Source of the DNA: DASUCS01 sp041166385
GTDB lineage: Bacteria > Actinomycetota > Acidimicrobiia > Acidimicrobiales > JACDCH01
DNA length: 64,000 bases
Reading direction: 5' to 3'
Assembly: GCA_041166385.1 (NCBI GenBank)
Contig: JBEEFW010000163.1
Location: 1 to 64,000 of the forward strand
The translations under genes and the position numbers were made by a program. This document shows, piece by piece, positions 44,578 to 53,210 of the stretch. Under the pieces are notes generated by a model that had not been told where the DNA came from, made no database searches, and saw nothing but the letters and a program-made list of their open reading frames with translations. Numbering within the stretch: position 1 is the first letter of the stretch; each line of letters starts with the position of its first letter.

Positions 44578-45657
44578 GTGACGGTTCTGCATGTCGTCCC
44601 GGGCGATCTCATGCGCGGCGCGCAGGTCGTCGCCAGGAACTTACGCGAGCGCCTCGACCGAGAGCACGACGAGCATCAGATCGTCACGCTGTTCGCGGGA
44701 CAGCCAGCGGTGCTGGGCAACGCGCAGAGGCTCGATGTGCGGCCGGGGCGAGCGCGGCGAGCAGGCTTCGACCCGCGTGCTGCGGTGGCACTACGGCGCG
44801 CGGTGCGCCGGCTCGCGCCGCGTGCGATCGTCGCCCACGGCAGCGAGCCCTTGAAGTACGCGGTCGCCGCGGCGGGGAGTACACCAATCGTGTACTACCG
44901 CTTCGGGGTGGCGACTCCCGCCGCGAATCGGGGCTGGCGACGCCGGTTCCACCGAGCCCTCGTGTCCCGGGCCGCACTCGTGGTGGCAATCTCCGATGAC
45001 GTCCGGGATGAAGTCGTGGACCTGCTCGGCGTCGAGCCGGACCGTGTCGTGATGGTGCCGAACGGGCGCGACCCCGAGATTTACTTCCCCGCGGCCGAAC
45101 GCGTCGCGCCGGCGGCTCCGCATCTCATCTTCGTCGGCCACTTGACCCGCACCAAACGGCCGTTCGCATTCCTCGATCTCGTCTCGGAGCTTCGGCGGCG
45201 AGGTACGGCCGTGACCGCGTCCATCGTGGGCGACGGTCCATTGCTGGCCGACGTCGTGAAGGCCGCGCCCGCCGATGTGGAGGTGCTCGGCGCGCGGGTC
45301 GACGTGCCGGACCTGCTTCGCACCGCCGATGTCTTCGTGTTCTCGAGTGTTCCGGAGAGCGAGGGGTTCCCGGGCGTCTTGATCGAGGCGGCGATGACGG
45401 GGCTTCCCATCGTCACCACTCGCGTGCCGGGAACGATGCAAGCGGTCGTCGACGGAGTCACCGGGATCGTCGTCGCGCCAGACGACCTCGCCGGGTTGTG
45501 CGATGGGGTCGACCAGCTCGTACGCGACGTCGACCGTCGCGTCTCGATGGGAGCCGCTGGCCGCCGACACGCGGTCAGCGGCTTCGCGCTCGGTGACGTC
45601 GTGGAGCGATGGCGGGAGGTCTTGGCAGGTGTGGCCGCGGGACGTGATGGGTCGTGA
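44578..45657 (+). CDS. Family 4 glycosyltransferase
   Basis: 359-residue GT-B enzyme. N-terminal VLHVVPGDLMRGAQVVARNL, donor-binding half with FVGHLTRTKRPFAFLDLV, IVGDGPLL, and the E(x)7E segment ESEGFPGVLIEA. GTG start. It ends in a GTGA overlap with the flavin oxidase, placing it first in a four-gene coupled operon. It may glycosylate the product of the A-PCP-TE enzymes or belong to cell-surface assembly. Confidence 0.88.
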   Translation: MTVLHVVPGDLMRGAQVVARNLRERLDREHDEHQIVTLFAGQPAVLGNAQRLDVRPGRARRAGFDPRAAVALRRAVRRLAPRAIVAHGSEPLKYAVAAAGSTPIVYYRFGVATPAANRGWRRRFHRALVSRAALVVAISDDVRDEVVDLLGVEPDRVVMVPNGRDPEIYFPAAERVAPAAPHLIFVGHLTRTKRPFAFLDLVSELRRRGTAVTASIVGDGPLLADVVKAAPADVEVLGARVDVPDLLRTADVFVFSSVPESEGFPGVLIEAAMTGLPIVTTRVPGTMQAVVDGVTGIVVAPDDLAGLCDGVDQLVRDVDRRVSMGAAGRRHAVSGFALGDVVERWREVLAGVAAGRDGS

Positions 45658-46775
45658 CGGGGGTCGTGGTCGTCGTTGGTGGAGGCATCTCCGGTGCATT
45701 CGCCGCGTACTTCCTCGCACGCGCCGGTGCGACTGTCACGCTGGTGGAGCGTGACGAGCTCGGTGGCCAGGCGTCGGGAAACAACCCCGGCGGACTCAAC
45801 CCGCTGTACGGGCCGGGCATCCCTGGCGTGCTGCAGCCGCTGGCGCTCGAGGCATTCCGACTCCACCACGAGCACTGGGACGAGTTCTCGCTGACACGTA
45901 CCGGGTTCGAGGGATGGCGGGCCAAGGCTCGGCTGAACCTTGCGATCGACGACGACGATGTCGCTCGGCTGGCGGACATGAAGGCGAACTACGACGCCGC
46001 GCCTGGGTTCTCGGCACGGTGGGTCGATCGGGACGAGCTTGCCGCGATCGAGCCGCGCGTAGGCCCCGCCGCCACCCGCGGGCTTCTCGCCGAGGGTGAC
46101 GCCCGCGTCGATCCCGGCCCCTACACGCGCGCGATCGCTGATGCGGCCTTCGCGCTCGGTGCGACGCGCCTCACCGCGGAGGCGCAGGGGCTCGAGCACG
46201 ACGGGCGCCGGGTGAGCGGTGTGCTCGTCGAGTCCGAGGTGCTCGGCTGCGATGGCGTCGTCATTGCCACGGGGCCATGGTGTGAGGGACCAGCGCAGTG
46301 GCTCGACGCGACGATGCCGATGGAGCCGGTGAAGGGCGACATGGTTCTCGCCGAGGTGCCCGGCGGCGGTGTCGACATCGACATCGCGTGGCGCGACGCG
46401 GCGGTGTACAAGACGAAGGGCGCGGAGGTGTGGCTGGGCGGCACGGAGGAGCACTCCGGGTTCGATCGCAGCATCAATGACGGAGCACGGGACTCGATCC
46501 TCGAGCGCGTCTCGCGCGTCATGCCGGTGATGCAGGACGCCCGGGTGTTGACGCAGACATCCGGCCTGCGCCCGCTCACGCCCGACGGTCTGCCGATCGT
46601 CGGCATTCCTGGAGGCTGGGAGAACGCGTGTGTCGTGCTCGGTGGGGGTCGCAAGGGGATGTTGCTCGGCGCGGCGATGGGTCGGGCCGCGGCCGACCTC
46701 TTGACCGTCGGACGTACGGAGCTGTCGATCATGCCGTGCTCCCCGGACCGTTTCGCGGCGAGGCGCGGAGCGTGA
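45654..46775 (+). CDS. FAD-dependent amino acid oxidase-like protein (DAO family)
   Basis: 373 residues. FAD is bound by VVVVGGGISGAFAAYFLARAGATVTLVER (residues 4-32). GGQASGNNPGGLNPLYGPG matches the DAO/MnmC-type loop near the flavin. The end has SGLRPLTPDGLPIVG and VLGGGRKGMLLGAAMG. Such enzymes oxidise D-amino acids, glycine or N-alkyl amino acids to keto acids. Overlaps both neighbours by 4 bases. In this operon it could make the keto acid taken by the adenylation domain. Confidence 0.85.
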   Translation: MTGVVVVVGGGISGAFAAYFLARAGATVTLVERDELGGQASGNNPGGLNPLYGPGIPGVLQPLALEAFRLHHEHWDEFSLTRTGFEGWRAKARLNLAIDDDDVARLADMKANYDAAPGFSARWVDRDELAAIEPRVGPAATRGLLAEGDARVDPGPYTRAIADAAFALGATRLTAEAQGLEHDGRRVSGVLVESEVLGCDGVVIATGPWCEGPAQWLDATMPMEPVKGDMVLAEVPGGGVDIDIAWRDAAVYKTKGAEVWLGGTEEHSGFDRSINDGARDSILERVSRVMPVMQDARVLTQTSGLRPLTPDGLPIVGIPGGWENACVVLGGGRKGMLLGAAMGRAAADLLTVGRTELSIMPCSPDRFAARRGA

Positions 46776-48010
46776 CCGGCACGAGCCCCCGCTGTGCATT
46801 CGACGGCTCGCGCTTCCGCACGTTCTGCACGGCCTGTGCGCGCGTGCTCGGCCCTGCGTTCACGCCGTTCTGCCCAGACTGCGGCGCGATGTCCGACGTC
46901 GAGTACGACTTGGCGAGCGTCGAGATCCACGACTCCGAGAACCCCTACGTCCGCTTCGGCGACCTCCTACCGGTAGCCGATGGTGCGCTGCTGCCGGGCG
47001 ATGCGCGTCCCACCCGCACGGTGCACGCGGTGCGGCTCGGCGAACGAGCCGGCCTGCCGTGGCTGTATCTCAAGGACGAGACGATGAACCCGACCAAGAC
47101 GACCAAGGACCGCATGGCGGGCGTGGCGCTGGCGTATCTCTTCGAAGGCGGCGTGCGCGGCTTCTGCACCTCGTCGACGGGAAACAGCTCGACGGCCTAT
47201 GCACAGTCGATCGTGCGCCTCCCCGGGCTCGTCATGTATCTCTTCACCGCGGACCAGTTCGCCGACAGGATCCAGTCGCCCGACACGGAGCAGATCGTCA
47301 ACTTCGTGCTGCGCGACGCGACGTTCGTCGAGGCGTTCGACGCCGCCCGCGAGTACGCGGCTGCGCACGGACTCGTTCCGGAGCGAGGATTCTTCAATCC
47401 GGGCCGCCGCGAGGGGTTGAAGCTCGCGTGGCTCGAGGCGACCGACCAAGTGCCGCGTCCCATCGACTGGTATGTGCAGGCCGTGTCGAGTGCCATGGGG
47501 GTGTACGGCGTCGATCGCGCTGCGCAGCAGCAGCTCGCGCTCGGGCTCATCGTCCGGTTGCCTCGGCTGCTGTGCGTGCAGCAGGAGACCTGCGCGCCGA
47601 TGGTGTCGGCCTGGGAGGCGGGTTCCGACCGGATTCGGCCCGAGGACATCGTCGAACGGCCGGAAGGGATCGCACAGGCGATTCTGCGAGGCAACCCCAC
47701 TGCCGCATACCCGCCGGTGCGGGAGCGAGTCGTGGCGACCGGCGGTGGCTTCGTGGCAGTGAGCGAGCGCGAGATCCGAGAAGCCCGCACCTGGGTCGAG
47801 GACGACGAGGGGATCAGTCCGTGCTTCGCGGCGGCCGCCTGCCTCGCCGGTGCCCTGAAAGCGCGACGCCTGGGACGCCTGCCCGCCGCCGACACCGTGC
47901 TCGTGAATCTGACAGGCGGCGAGCGGACGGGATCCGAACGGATCAGGAACCCGCGGTGGCTGCGTCGATCCGATGCCGGCTGGGTTCCCGACGATCAAGG
48001 CGGCTCGTGA
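46772..48010 (+). CDS. Threonine synthase-like PLP enzyme with Cys-rich N-terminus
   Basis: 412-residue fold-type II PLP protein. A short zinc-ribbon-like leader holds CTACARV and CPDCGAM. The PLP Lys is expected in DETMNPTKTTKDR, with the ring-binding Asn in STGNSSTAYA. The phosphate loop, usually Gly-rich, is not obvious, and LVNLTGGERTGSERI is the C-terminal match. The closest known types are threonine synthase and cysteate synthase. GTG start overlapping the oxidase stop, GTGA overlap with the A-PCP-TE gene. It may make an unusual amino acid precursor. Confidence 0.8.
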   Translation: MTGTSPRCAFDGSRFRTFCTACARVLGPAFTPFCPDCGAMSDVEYDLASVEIHDSENPYVRFGDLLPVADGALLPGDARPTRTVHAVRLGERAGLPWLYLKDETMNPTKTTKDRMAGVALAYLFEGGVRGFCTSSTGNSSTAYAQSIVRLPGLVMYLFTADQFADRIQSPDTEQIVNFVLRDATFVEAFDAAREYAAAHGLVPERGFFNPGRREGLKLAWLEATDQVPRPIDWYVQAVSSAMGVYGVDRAAQQQLALGLIVRLPRLLCVQQETCAPMVSAWEAGSDRIRPEDIVERPEGIAQAILRGNPTAAYPPVRERVVATGGGFVAVSEREIREARTWVEDDEGISPCFAAAACLAGALKARRLGRLPAADTVLVNLTGGERTGSERIRNPRWLRRSDAGWVPDDQGGS

Positions 48011-50532
48011 CGACCGTCGCCACCCTTGTCGCCGCGCTTGCGGAGCACGCGACGACGTCGCCGGACCGTCGCGCGGTCAGCGACGACTCACGCGCTCTGA
48101 CCTACGCGCAGCTCGACCACGAAGTCGCGGTGCTGGCCGAGGAGATCGCCAGCCATAGTCCGTCGCCGGGCGCGCCCCTCGGCGTGCTCGTCGACCAGGG
48201 TGTCGACGCGGTCGTGGCCCTGTACGCGGTGATGCGGGCAGGGAGGATCGCGCTTCCGCTCGACAACGCCGCACCGTCGGACGCGGTCCGCGCGATCATC
48301 GGCCACGCGGGCGCTGCCGCGATCGTCACCGACGAACGTTCGCGCCGCTTGCTCGGGGCCGGGATCGAACCGATCGTGCTCGGCTCGCGACGCGAGGGTT
48401 CGACCGCCGACCTTCGCGCTGCGTCGGTCGCGGTCGGCGAGGACGACCCGGCCGTCATCTTCTACACGTCGGGATCCACCGGCCGGCCGAAGGGCTTCGT
48501 CATGGGCCACGGACCGCAGGTCCGTGGCGCGCGTTCGTGGTGCGAGGCCTACGGCGTGCGGCCCGATGACCGAGTGGCGTTGCTGTTCCACTACAGCTTC
48601 GGCGCCTCACGCGTCAGCATGTACGGCGCCTTGATCGTCGGAGCGGAGCTCCGCGTCTACGACGCGGGCCGGGGGGCGACTCTCGCGGTCGCGCCACGCC
48701 TCCATGACGACGGCGTCACCTTCGTGCACTGCGCGCCATCCCTGCTGCGGGCCATGCTCGAGTCGCTGCCAGAGGGTCCCAACCTGCCGAACGTGCGCGT
48801 GCTCGTGACAGGCGCGGAAGCCCTTCACCGGCGTGACATCGATCAGTTCCGCCGCCATGTGTGGCCGGGTTGCCGGTTGGCCTACACGTACGCGGTGTCG
48901 GAGGCCGGCCCGGTCGCGGCCTGGCTGATCGACTCCGGCACAGACATCGGTGACGAGCCCTTGCCGCTCGGTACGACGCTGCCGGGTAAACGCGTGACGA
49001 TTGCCGATCCCAGGATCGACGGGATCGGCGAGATCGTCGTCGCCGGCGAGGGCTTGGCCGACGGGTACTGGCGCGACGACGAGCGCACGGCAGAGCGCTT
49101 CGGGGTGGCGGACGATGATCCCGCCGTCCGCTGGTTCCGCACCGGCGATCGGGGAAGGCTCCGTACCGACGGCGTGCTCGAGTATCACGGCCGGCTCGGC
49201 ACGGTGGTGAACGTCCGGGGCTTCAGCGTCGACATGGCTGAGGTCGAGCGCGCGTTGCGAGCCCTCGAATCCTTCGACGACGTTGCCGTGGTCCTCCACC
49301 AGGCACGGCGGGAGCGTCTGGTTGCATACGTCGTTCCCGATGTCACGCAGCCGCCCGTGGATGTGGTGCGCGTGCGGGCGGTGCTCGCCGACCGCCTGCC
49401 GGCGTACATGGTGCCTGCCATGTTCGTCGTCCTCGACGCGCTGCCGCGCACCGGGCGGGGCAAGGTCGATGTCCGGGCGCTGCCGGCGGTGCCGACCGGG
49501 CGGCCGGCTCTGTCGACGGGTTTCGTCGCACCGCGCGACGACGTTGAGCGGGCGGTGACGAAGGCGTGGGAGCAGGTGCTCGAGGTGGGCCCGATCGGCG
49601 TCGACGACGACTTCTTCGAGCTGGGCGGCGATTCCCTCGCCGCGGCTGAGTCGATCTTCCTGCTGCAGGACACGCTCGGCCGCGACGTGCCGTTGGCGGC
49701 GTTCCTCGAGGCGAGCACGGCCGCGGCCCTGGCTGGCATGCTGCGGAGCGGTGGCGAGAGGCGATGGATGTCGCCGGTCGTCCCGCTGCGGACCGAGGGC
49801 TCACGTCCGCCGTTCTTCTGTGTGCACGGTCGCGGTGGCGACGTCATGGTGTTCCGGCCGCTGGCCGATGGTCTGTCGGCCGAGCAGCCGTTCTACGCGC
49901 TGCAGATCGTGGGCGCGCCGCCCAGTGCGGTGCGCAGCGTCGAGCGCCTCGCCGCGTACTACCTCGAGGATGTGCGCCGCGTGCAGCCTCACGGGCCCTA
50001 TCTGCTCGGTGGCTACTCCTCGGGTGCCTCGGTTGCGTTCGAGATGGCCCGCCAACTCGCCGCCGCGGGCGAGCGCCCGGCGCTCGTTGCCAACATCGAC
50101 GGCGTGGCTCCCGAGATTGCCCGGACAAGGCACCGTCTAGGGCGCGTCACGCGAGCGGAGAAGTGGATGCGACTCGAGGCCAGGTGGATCCTTTGGCGGC
50201 TCGCCTGGGTGCGGTGGCGGGTCGGGCAGAAGGTGTTCCGCCGGTCCGGGCCATCACCCTGGCGGGATTTCACCAAGCAGTCGAAGTTCACCCGGAGGAT
50301 GATGCACCGCTACCGCGCCGGACCCTACGACGGGCGGGTGCTGCTCCTGCGCAGCACGCGCTACAGGCGTAGGGCCGATCTCGGCTGGGGCGAACACGTC
50401 ACCGGACCGCTGGAGGTCGTCGACGTGGCCGAAGGAACGCACCGCTCGATACTGGCTGCACCTCACGTCGACGTGATCGCGCGGCGCCTCGATGCCGCCC
50501 TCGCCGACGCGTGCGCGGAGGCGCCGACTTGA
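48007..50532 (+). CDS. A-PCP-TE enzyme, second copy
   Basis: 841 residues: adenylation (1-495), carrier (510-585), thioesterase (600-841), and no condensation domain. FYTSGSTGRPKG lies at 152-163, VRGFSVDMAEVE at 403-414, and Lys486 in RTGRGKVD. The A4 motif reads FGAS (198-201), with Gly199 where amino-acid-activating enzymes have Asp. Carrier Ser543 in LGGDSL. Thioesterase Ser671 in GGYSSGAS and His in EGTHRSI. The TE has a basic insertion (about 705-765). GTG start, coupled to the PLP enzyme gene. Related architectures (RalA, atromentin synthetase) condense two keto acids. Confidence 0.9.
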   Translation: MTTVATLVAALAEHATTSPDRRAVSDDSRALTYAQLDHEVAVLAEEIASHSPSPGAPLGVLVDQGVDAVVALYAVMRAGRIALPLDNAAPSDAVRAIIGHAGAAAIVTDERSRRLLGAGIEPIVLGSRREGSTADLRAASVAVGEDDPAVIFYTSGSTGRPKGFVMGHGPQVRGARSWCEAYGVRPDDRVALLFHYSFGASRVSMYGALIVGAELRVYDAGRGATLAVAPRLHDDGVTFVHCAPSLLRAMLESLPEGPNLPNVRVLVTGAEALHRRDIDQFRRHVWPGCRLAYTYAVSEAGPVAAWLIDSGTDIGDEPLPLGTTLPGKRVTIADPRIDGIGEIVVAGEGLADGYWRDDERTAERFGVADDDPAVRWFRTGDRGRLRTDGVLEYHGRLGTVVNVRGFSVDMAEVERALRALESFDDVAVVLHQARRERLVAYVVPDVTQPPVDVVRVRAVLADRLPAYMVPAMFVVLDALPRTGRGKVDVRALPAVPTGRPALSTGFVAPRDDVERAVTKAWEQVLEVGPIGVDDDFFELGGDSLAAAESIFLLQDTLGRDVPLAAFLEASTAAALAGMLRSGGERRWMSPVVPLRTEGSRPPFFCVHGRGGDVMVFRPLADGLSAEQPFYALQIVGAPPSAVRSVERLAAYYLEDVRRVQPHGPYLLGGYSSGASVAFEMARQLAAAGERPALVANIDGVAPEIARTRHRLGRVTRAEKWMRLEARWILWRLAWVRWRVGQKVFRRSGPSPWRDFTKQSKFTRRMMHRYRAGPYDGRVLLLRSTRYRRRADLGWGEHVTGPLEVVDVAEGTHRSILAAPHVDVIARRLDAALADACAEAPT

Positions 50533-50542
50533 GGTCAGGATC

Positions 50543-51688
50543 TCATCGCGCGTTGGCGCCGATCACATCGAGGAAGGTCTGGGCCACGACCGGTGCCGCA
50601 AAGTCGCGAAGAACGCGATCGCGCAACGGGGTGGCGCGCGTGCGGGCCTGATCTGGATCGCGAGCGACGGCCCGCAAGAACTCGACGGCCTCATCGAGGT
50701 CTGGTTCGGCCCACCGTTGGTCGGGCGAGTACGACGCGAACGCATGGTGCTCGACCGGGACGACCGTGGAGCTCACGAGCGAAGCCGAGTCGGCGTCGAG
50801 AAACTCGAGCAACCCTCCCCACCCCGTAGCCACGACATGGTTGCCGTACGCGCACGCATCGAATGCCCCGATTCCCCATCCTTCACCGTGAGTCAAGGTC
50901 ACGTAGCAGTGGCCACGCGTGTGCAAGCCAGCGATCTGATCGTCGGTCCAGTCACCGACTTCGAGCCGGATCATCGCGGGGCGGGCGTATCGACTGACAA
51001 GTCGCGCCATCTGCCACCCCGTCGTCCAGGCGAGCGGGTTCGACGTGCCCCATTCTTTCGCCGGCGGCATCTCGATTCGCGGGCCGGTTTTCACGACGAG
51101 TACGACGGGGTCGTCACTCGTGAATGCTCTGAGGAATGCCTCGACGGTGTGGAACATCGCCTTGCGCTGATCCCACCGACCGATCGCATAGAAGACCACC
51201 ACATCGTCGGGTAGCCCCAGCGGTTCGCCACCGTCACCGGCGATCGGGTCGCACGCGACGTGCGGTACGACCGCGACCGGAACGCGCACGCCGCCATCGA
51301 GGAACACGTCGCGGTTCCATCCAGTGGGCACGATGACGAGATCGGTCTCGTTGAGCAGGTCCGGCCAGTGGTTCGGGATGCGGTCGGACTCCCACACGGT
51401 GTGCGCGATGAACGGTCCGTCGTCCATCACTGTCCGCACCAGCGGGTAGTACTCGGGCACCAAGTGGACAACCGTCGGAGCGCCTGCCGGCACTCGATCG
51501 CGGGGTCGATCGTCTCGCGAGAATCGAACGAACGCGGGCGCTGCGCCTCCACGCGTGTTCGACCAGCCGCGGTACTCGACCTTTGCGCCGGACCCCCGCA
51601 CCGCGCGCACCAAGCGATCGGCGGCATCGCCGTATCCGGTCGGCGCGTCTTCAGCGACGTAGCGCAGCGATTGTTCAGCAACCACCAT
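50543..51688 (-). CDS. Glycosyltransferase, GT-B fold
   Basis: 381 residues. The C-terminal half has FYAIGRWDQRKAMFHTVEAF, and THGEGWGIGAFDACAYGNHVVAT takes the place of the E(x)7E donor site. The N-terminal acceptor half includes HLVPEYYPLVRTVMDDGPFIAHTVWESDR. The ATG at 51688 follows the stop of the upstream gene by 4 bases. Both are read leftward, away from the mini-protein operon. Confidence 0.85.
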   Translation of the reverse strand: MVVAEQSLRYVAEDAPTGYGDAADRLVRAVRGSGAKVEYRGWSNTRGGAAPAFVRFSRDDRPRDRVPAGAPTVVHLVPEYYPLVRTVMDDGPFIAHTVWESDRIPNHWPDLLNETDLVIVPTGWNRDVFLDGGVRVPVAVVPHVACDPIAGDGGEPLGLPDDVVVFYAIGRWDQRKAMFHTVEAFLRAFTSDDPVVLVVKTGPRIEMPPAKEWGTSNPLAWTTGWQMARLVSRYARPAMIRLEVGDWTDDQIAGLHTRGHCYVTLTHGEGWGIGAFDACAYGNHVVATGWGGLLEFLDADSASLVSSTVVPVEHHAFASYSPDQRWAEPDLDEAVEFLRAVARDPDQARTRATPLRDRVLRDFAAPVVAQTFLDVIGANAR

Positions 51689-51692
51689 CTGG

Positions 51693-52535
51693 TCAGAAAT
51701 GGCCGTGGTCGGGCAGAAAGGGCGCCGCCGCCCGCGCGTACGTCGACGCGGCGGCGCGTACCCAACGTTCGTTGATCGTGTGGGCGTCGATCCCTGGCAC
51801 GAAATCACGACGTTCGTCGTCCCACCACAGGTGCGCGGCAAGATGCATCGACGCGATCCCGGAGAGGTCGTCGTGTCGTTCGATGAGCAGCCGGCGAAGG
51901 CCTTTCGGTGTCGGCGGGAACGGATGGAACGTGCGCTCGGGTTCGACGCGCACCTCATCTGGCCGGGCGGCGGCGAGATCGTCGGCAAGGAAGCAGCTGT
52001 GCGCGGCCCACGAGCCATCGAAGACCTCGGAAATCGATTCGCGCCACCGCCGTACGAACGGCGCCCCCGGCTCCGCTATGATCAGCGCGTTCGATATCGA
52101 CGAGCGCAGGCGCCCGGTCCGCTGATCGACGACGTCGCCTTCGCGGCCGATCACGCACGATGTCCGCCAGAGGTCGTCGTCGAGCGGTGCGATGAACAGC
52201 GTGTCGATGTCCGCATACAGTCCCCCGAGCTCGGCCAGCACGTCGAGCCGAACGAAGTCGGCCTCGTGTGCGTACGAGTAACGAGCGATGCTCGGGTCTC
52301 GGTAGTCGTGCTGGACGACCTGGTCGACGGCGGCGACTCGATGCAACGTCACGAAGTCGCGAGCGAGATCCCAGTAGAACCCGTACGGCAGCTCGCGACA
52401 GTGCAGATGGATCTCCTCGGGCTGCACGACCGCGCGACACGATGCCAGCGCGAGGTAGTGCACGAGATGGAACGGCTCGTCCTGCGCGCGCAGGCCGAAG
52501 ACGAAGTGGGCGATGCGGGGAATCGAGTCAGACAT
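51693..52535 (-). CDS. DXD-motif glycosyltransferase (GT32-like)
   Basis: 280-residue GT-A enzyme of the Gly_transf_sug type, like those that extend capsules or toxins. IPRIAHFVFGL opens it and the metal site is GGLYADIDTLF (DxD). A His/Trp-rich C-terminus (AAHLWWDDERRDF) is usual. Divergent from the next gene with 51 bases between starts. Confidence 0.85.
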   Translation of the reverse strand: MSDSIPRIAHFVFGLRAQDEPFHLVHYLALASCRAVVQPEEIHLHCRELPYGFYWDLARDFVTLHRVAAVDQVVQHDYRDPSIARYSYAHEADFVRLDVLAELGGLYADIDTLFIAPLDDDLWRTSCVIGREGDVVDQRTGRLRSSISNALIIAEPGAPFVRRWRESISEVFDGSWAAHSCFLADDLAAARPDEVRVEPERTFHPFPPTPKGLRRLLIERHDDLSGIASMHLAAHLWWDDERRDFVPGIDAHTINERWVRAAASTYARAAAPFLPDHGHF

Positions 52536-52586
52536 CCAAGTTCCAATGGGATTATGGCAAGAAGGAGCTCACTAGGCTTACCGCCG

Positions 52587-53210
52587 ATGTGGACCGGCGA
52601 GATCGTGGCCTACATGCTTTCAACCACCATCAGGCGCGACGTCCGCCGCGAGACGATTGCGAACCTCGCGGCAACCGACTGGGACGCGGAGCCCGTCGTG
52701 ATCCTGGATCAGGAGCGGTACGACGATCTGAAGCTGAGGATGAGTGACAACGGCCGCTCGCTGCTGTTGCGGGCGATCTCCGGTCCGGGTGACGTGTTTC
52801 TCTTCCTCGAAGACGACCTGGCGTTCAATCGCTCGTTGCGCTGGAATCTGGAGCGCTGGCCACCGCTCCTGGAACGTCCGTTGGGTGCCGACTTCTACGC
52901 CTCGCTGTACAACCCCAACGTCGGATCGCTGTCAGAGGACATGGATGGCGAGACGTATCGGATCGTCGATCCCGAAAACGTGTACGGATCACAAGCGGTC
53001 GTGATGTCGGTGTCCATGGCGGCATTGATCCTGCGGGACTGGAACGACGTTCGGGGCCTCCCAGACATCAAAATGTCGCGACTGGCGGCACGACGGACTC
53101 CGATCTACTACCACCTGCCCTCGCTCGTCGACCATCGCCAGGCACCCAGCCTGTGGGGCGGAGTGGCGCACGCCGCATCCGACTATTCGCCCGACTGGCG
53201 CGCCGTTTGA
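52587..53210 (+). CDS. Glycosyltransferase-like protein, GT25-type
   Basis: 207 residues. FLFLEDDLAFNRSLRWNL carries an acidic EDD motif. The N-terminal half (TIRRDVRRETIANLAATDW) and the Tyr-rich C-terminus resemble small GT25/GT2-like transferases. The ATG at 52587 follows a TAGGCT box by 8 bases. An in-frame ATG at 52554 lies before the box. The stop overlaps the TTG start of the next gene, so it leads the glycosyl/peptide operon. Confidence 0.7.
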   Translation: MWTGEIVAYMLSTTIRRDVRRETIANLAATDWDAEPVVILDQERYDDLKLRMSDNGRSLLLRAISGPGDVFLFLEDDLAFNRSLRWNLERWPPLLERPLGADFYASLYNPNVGSLSEDMDGETYRIVDPENVYGSQAVVMSVSMAALILRDWNDVRGLPDIKMSRLAARRTPIYYHLPSLVDHRQAPSLWGGVAHAASDYSPDWRAV

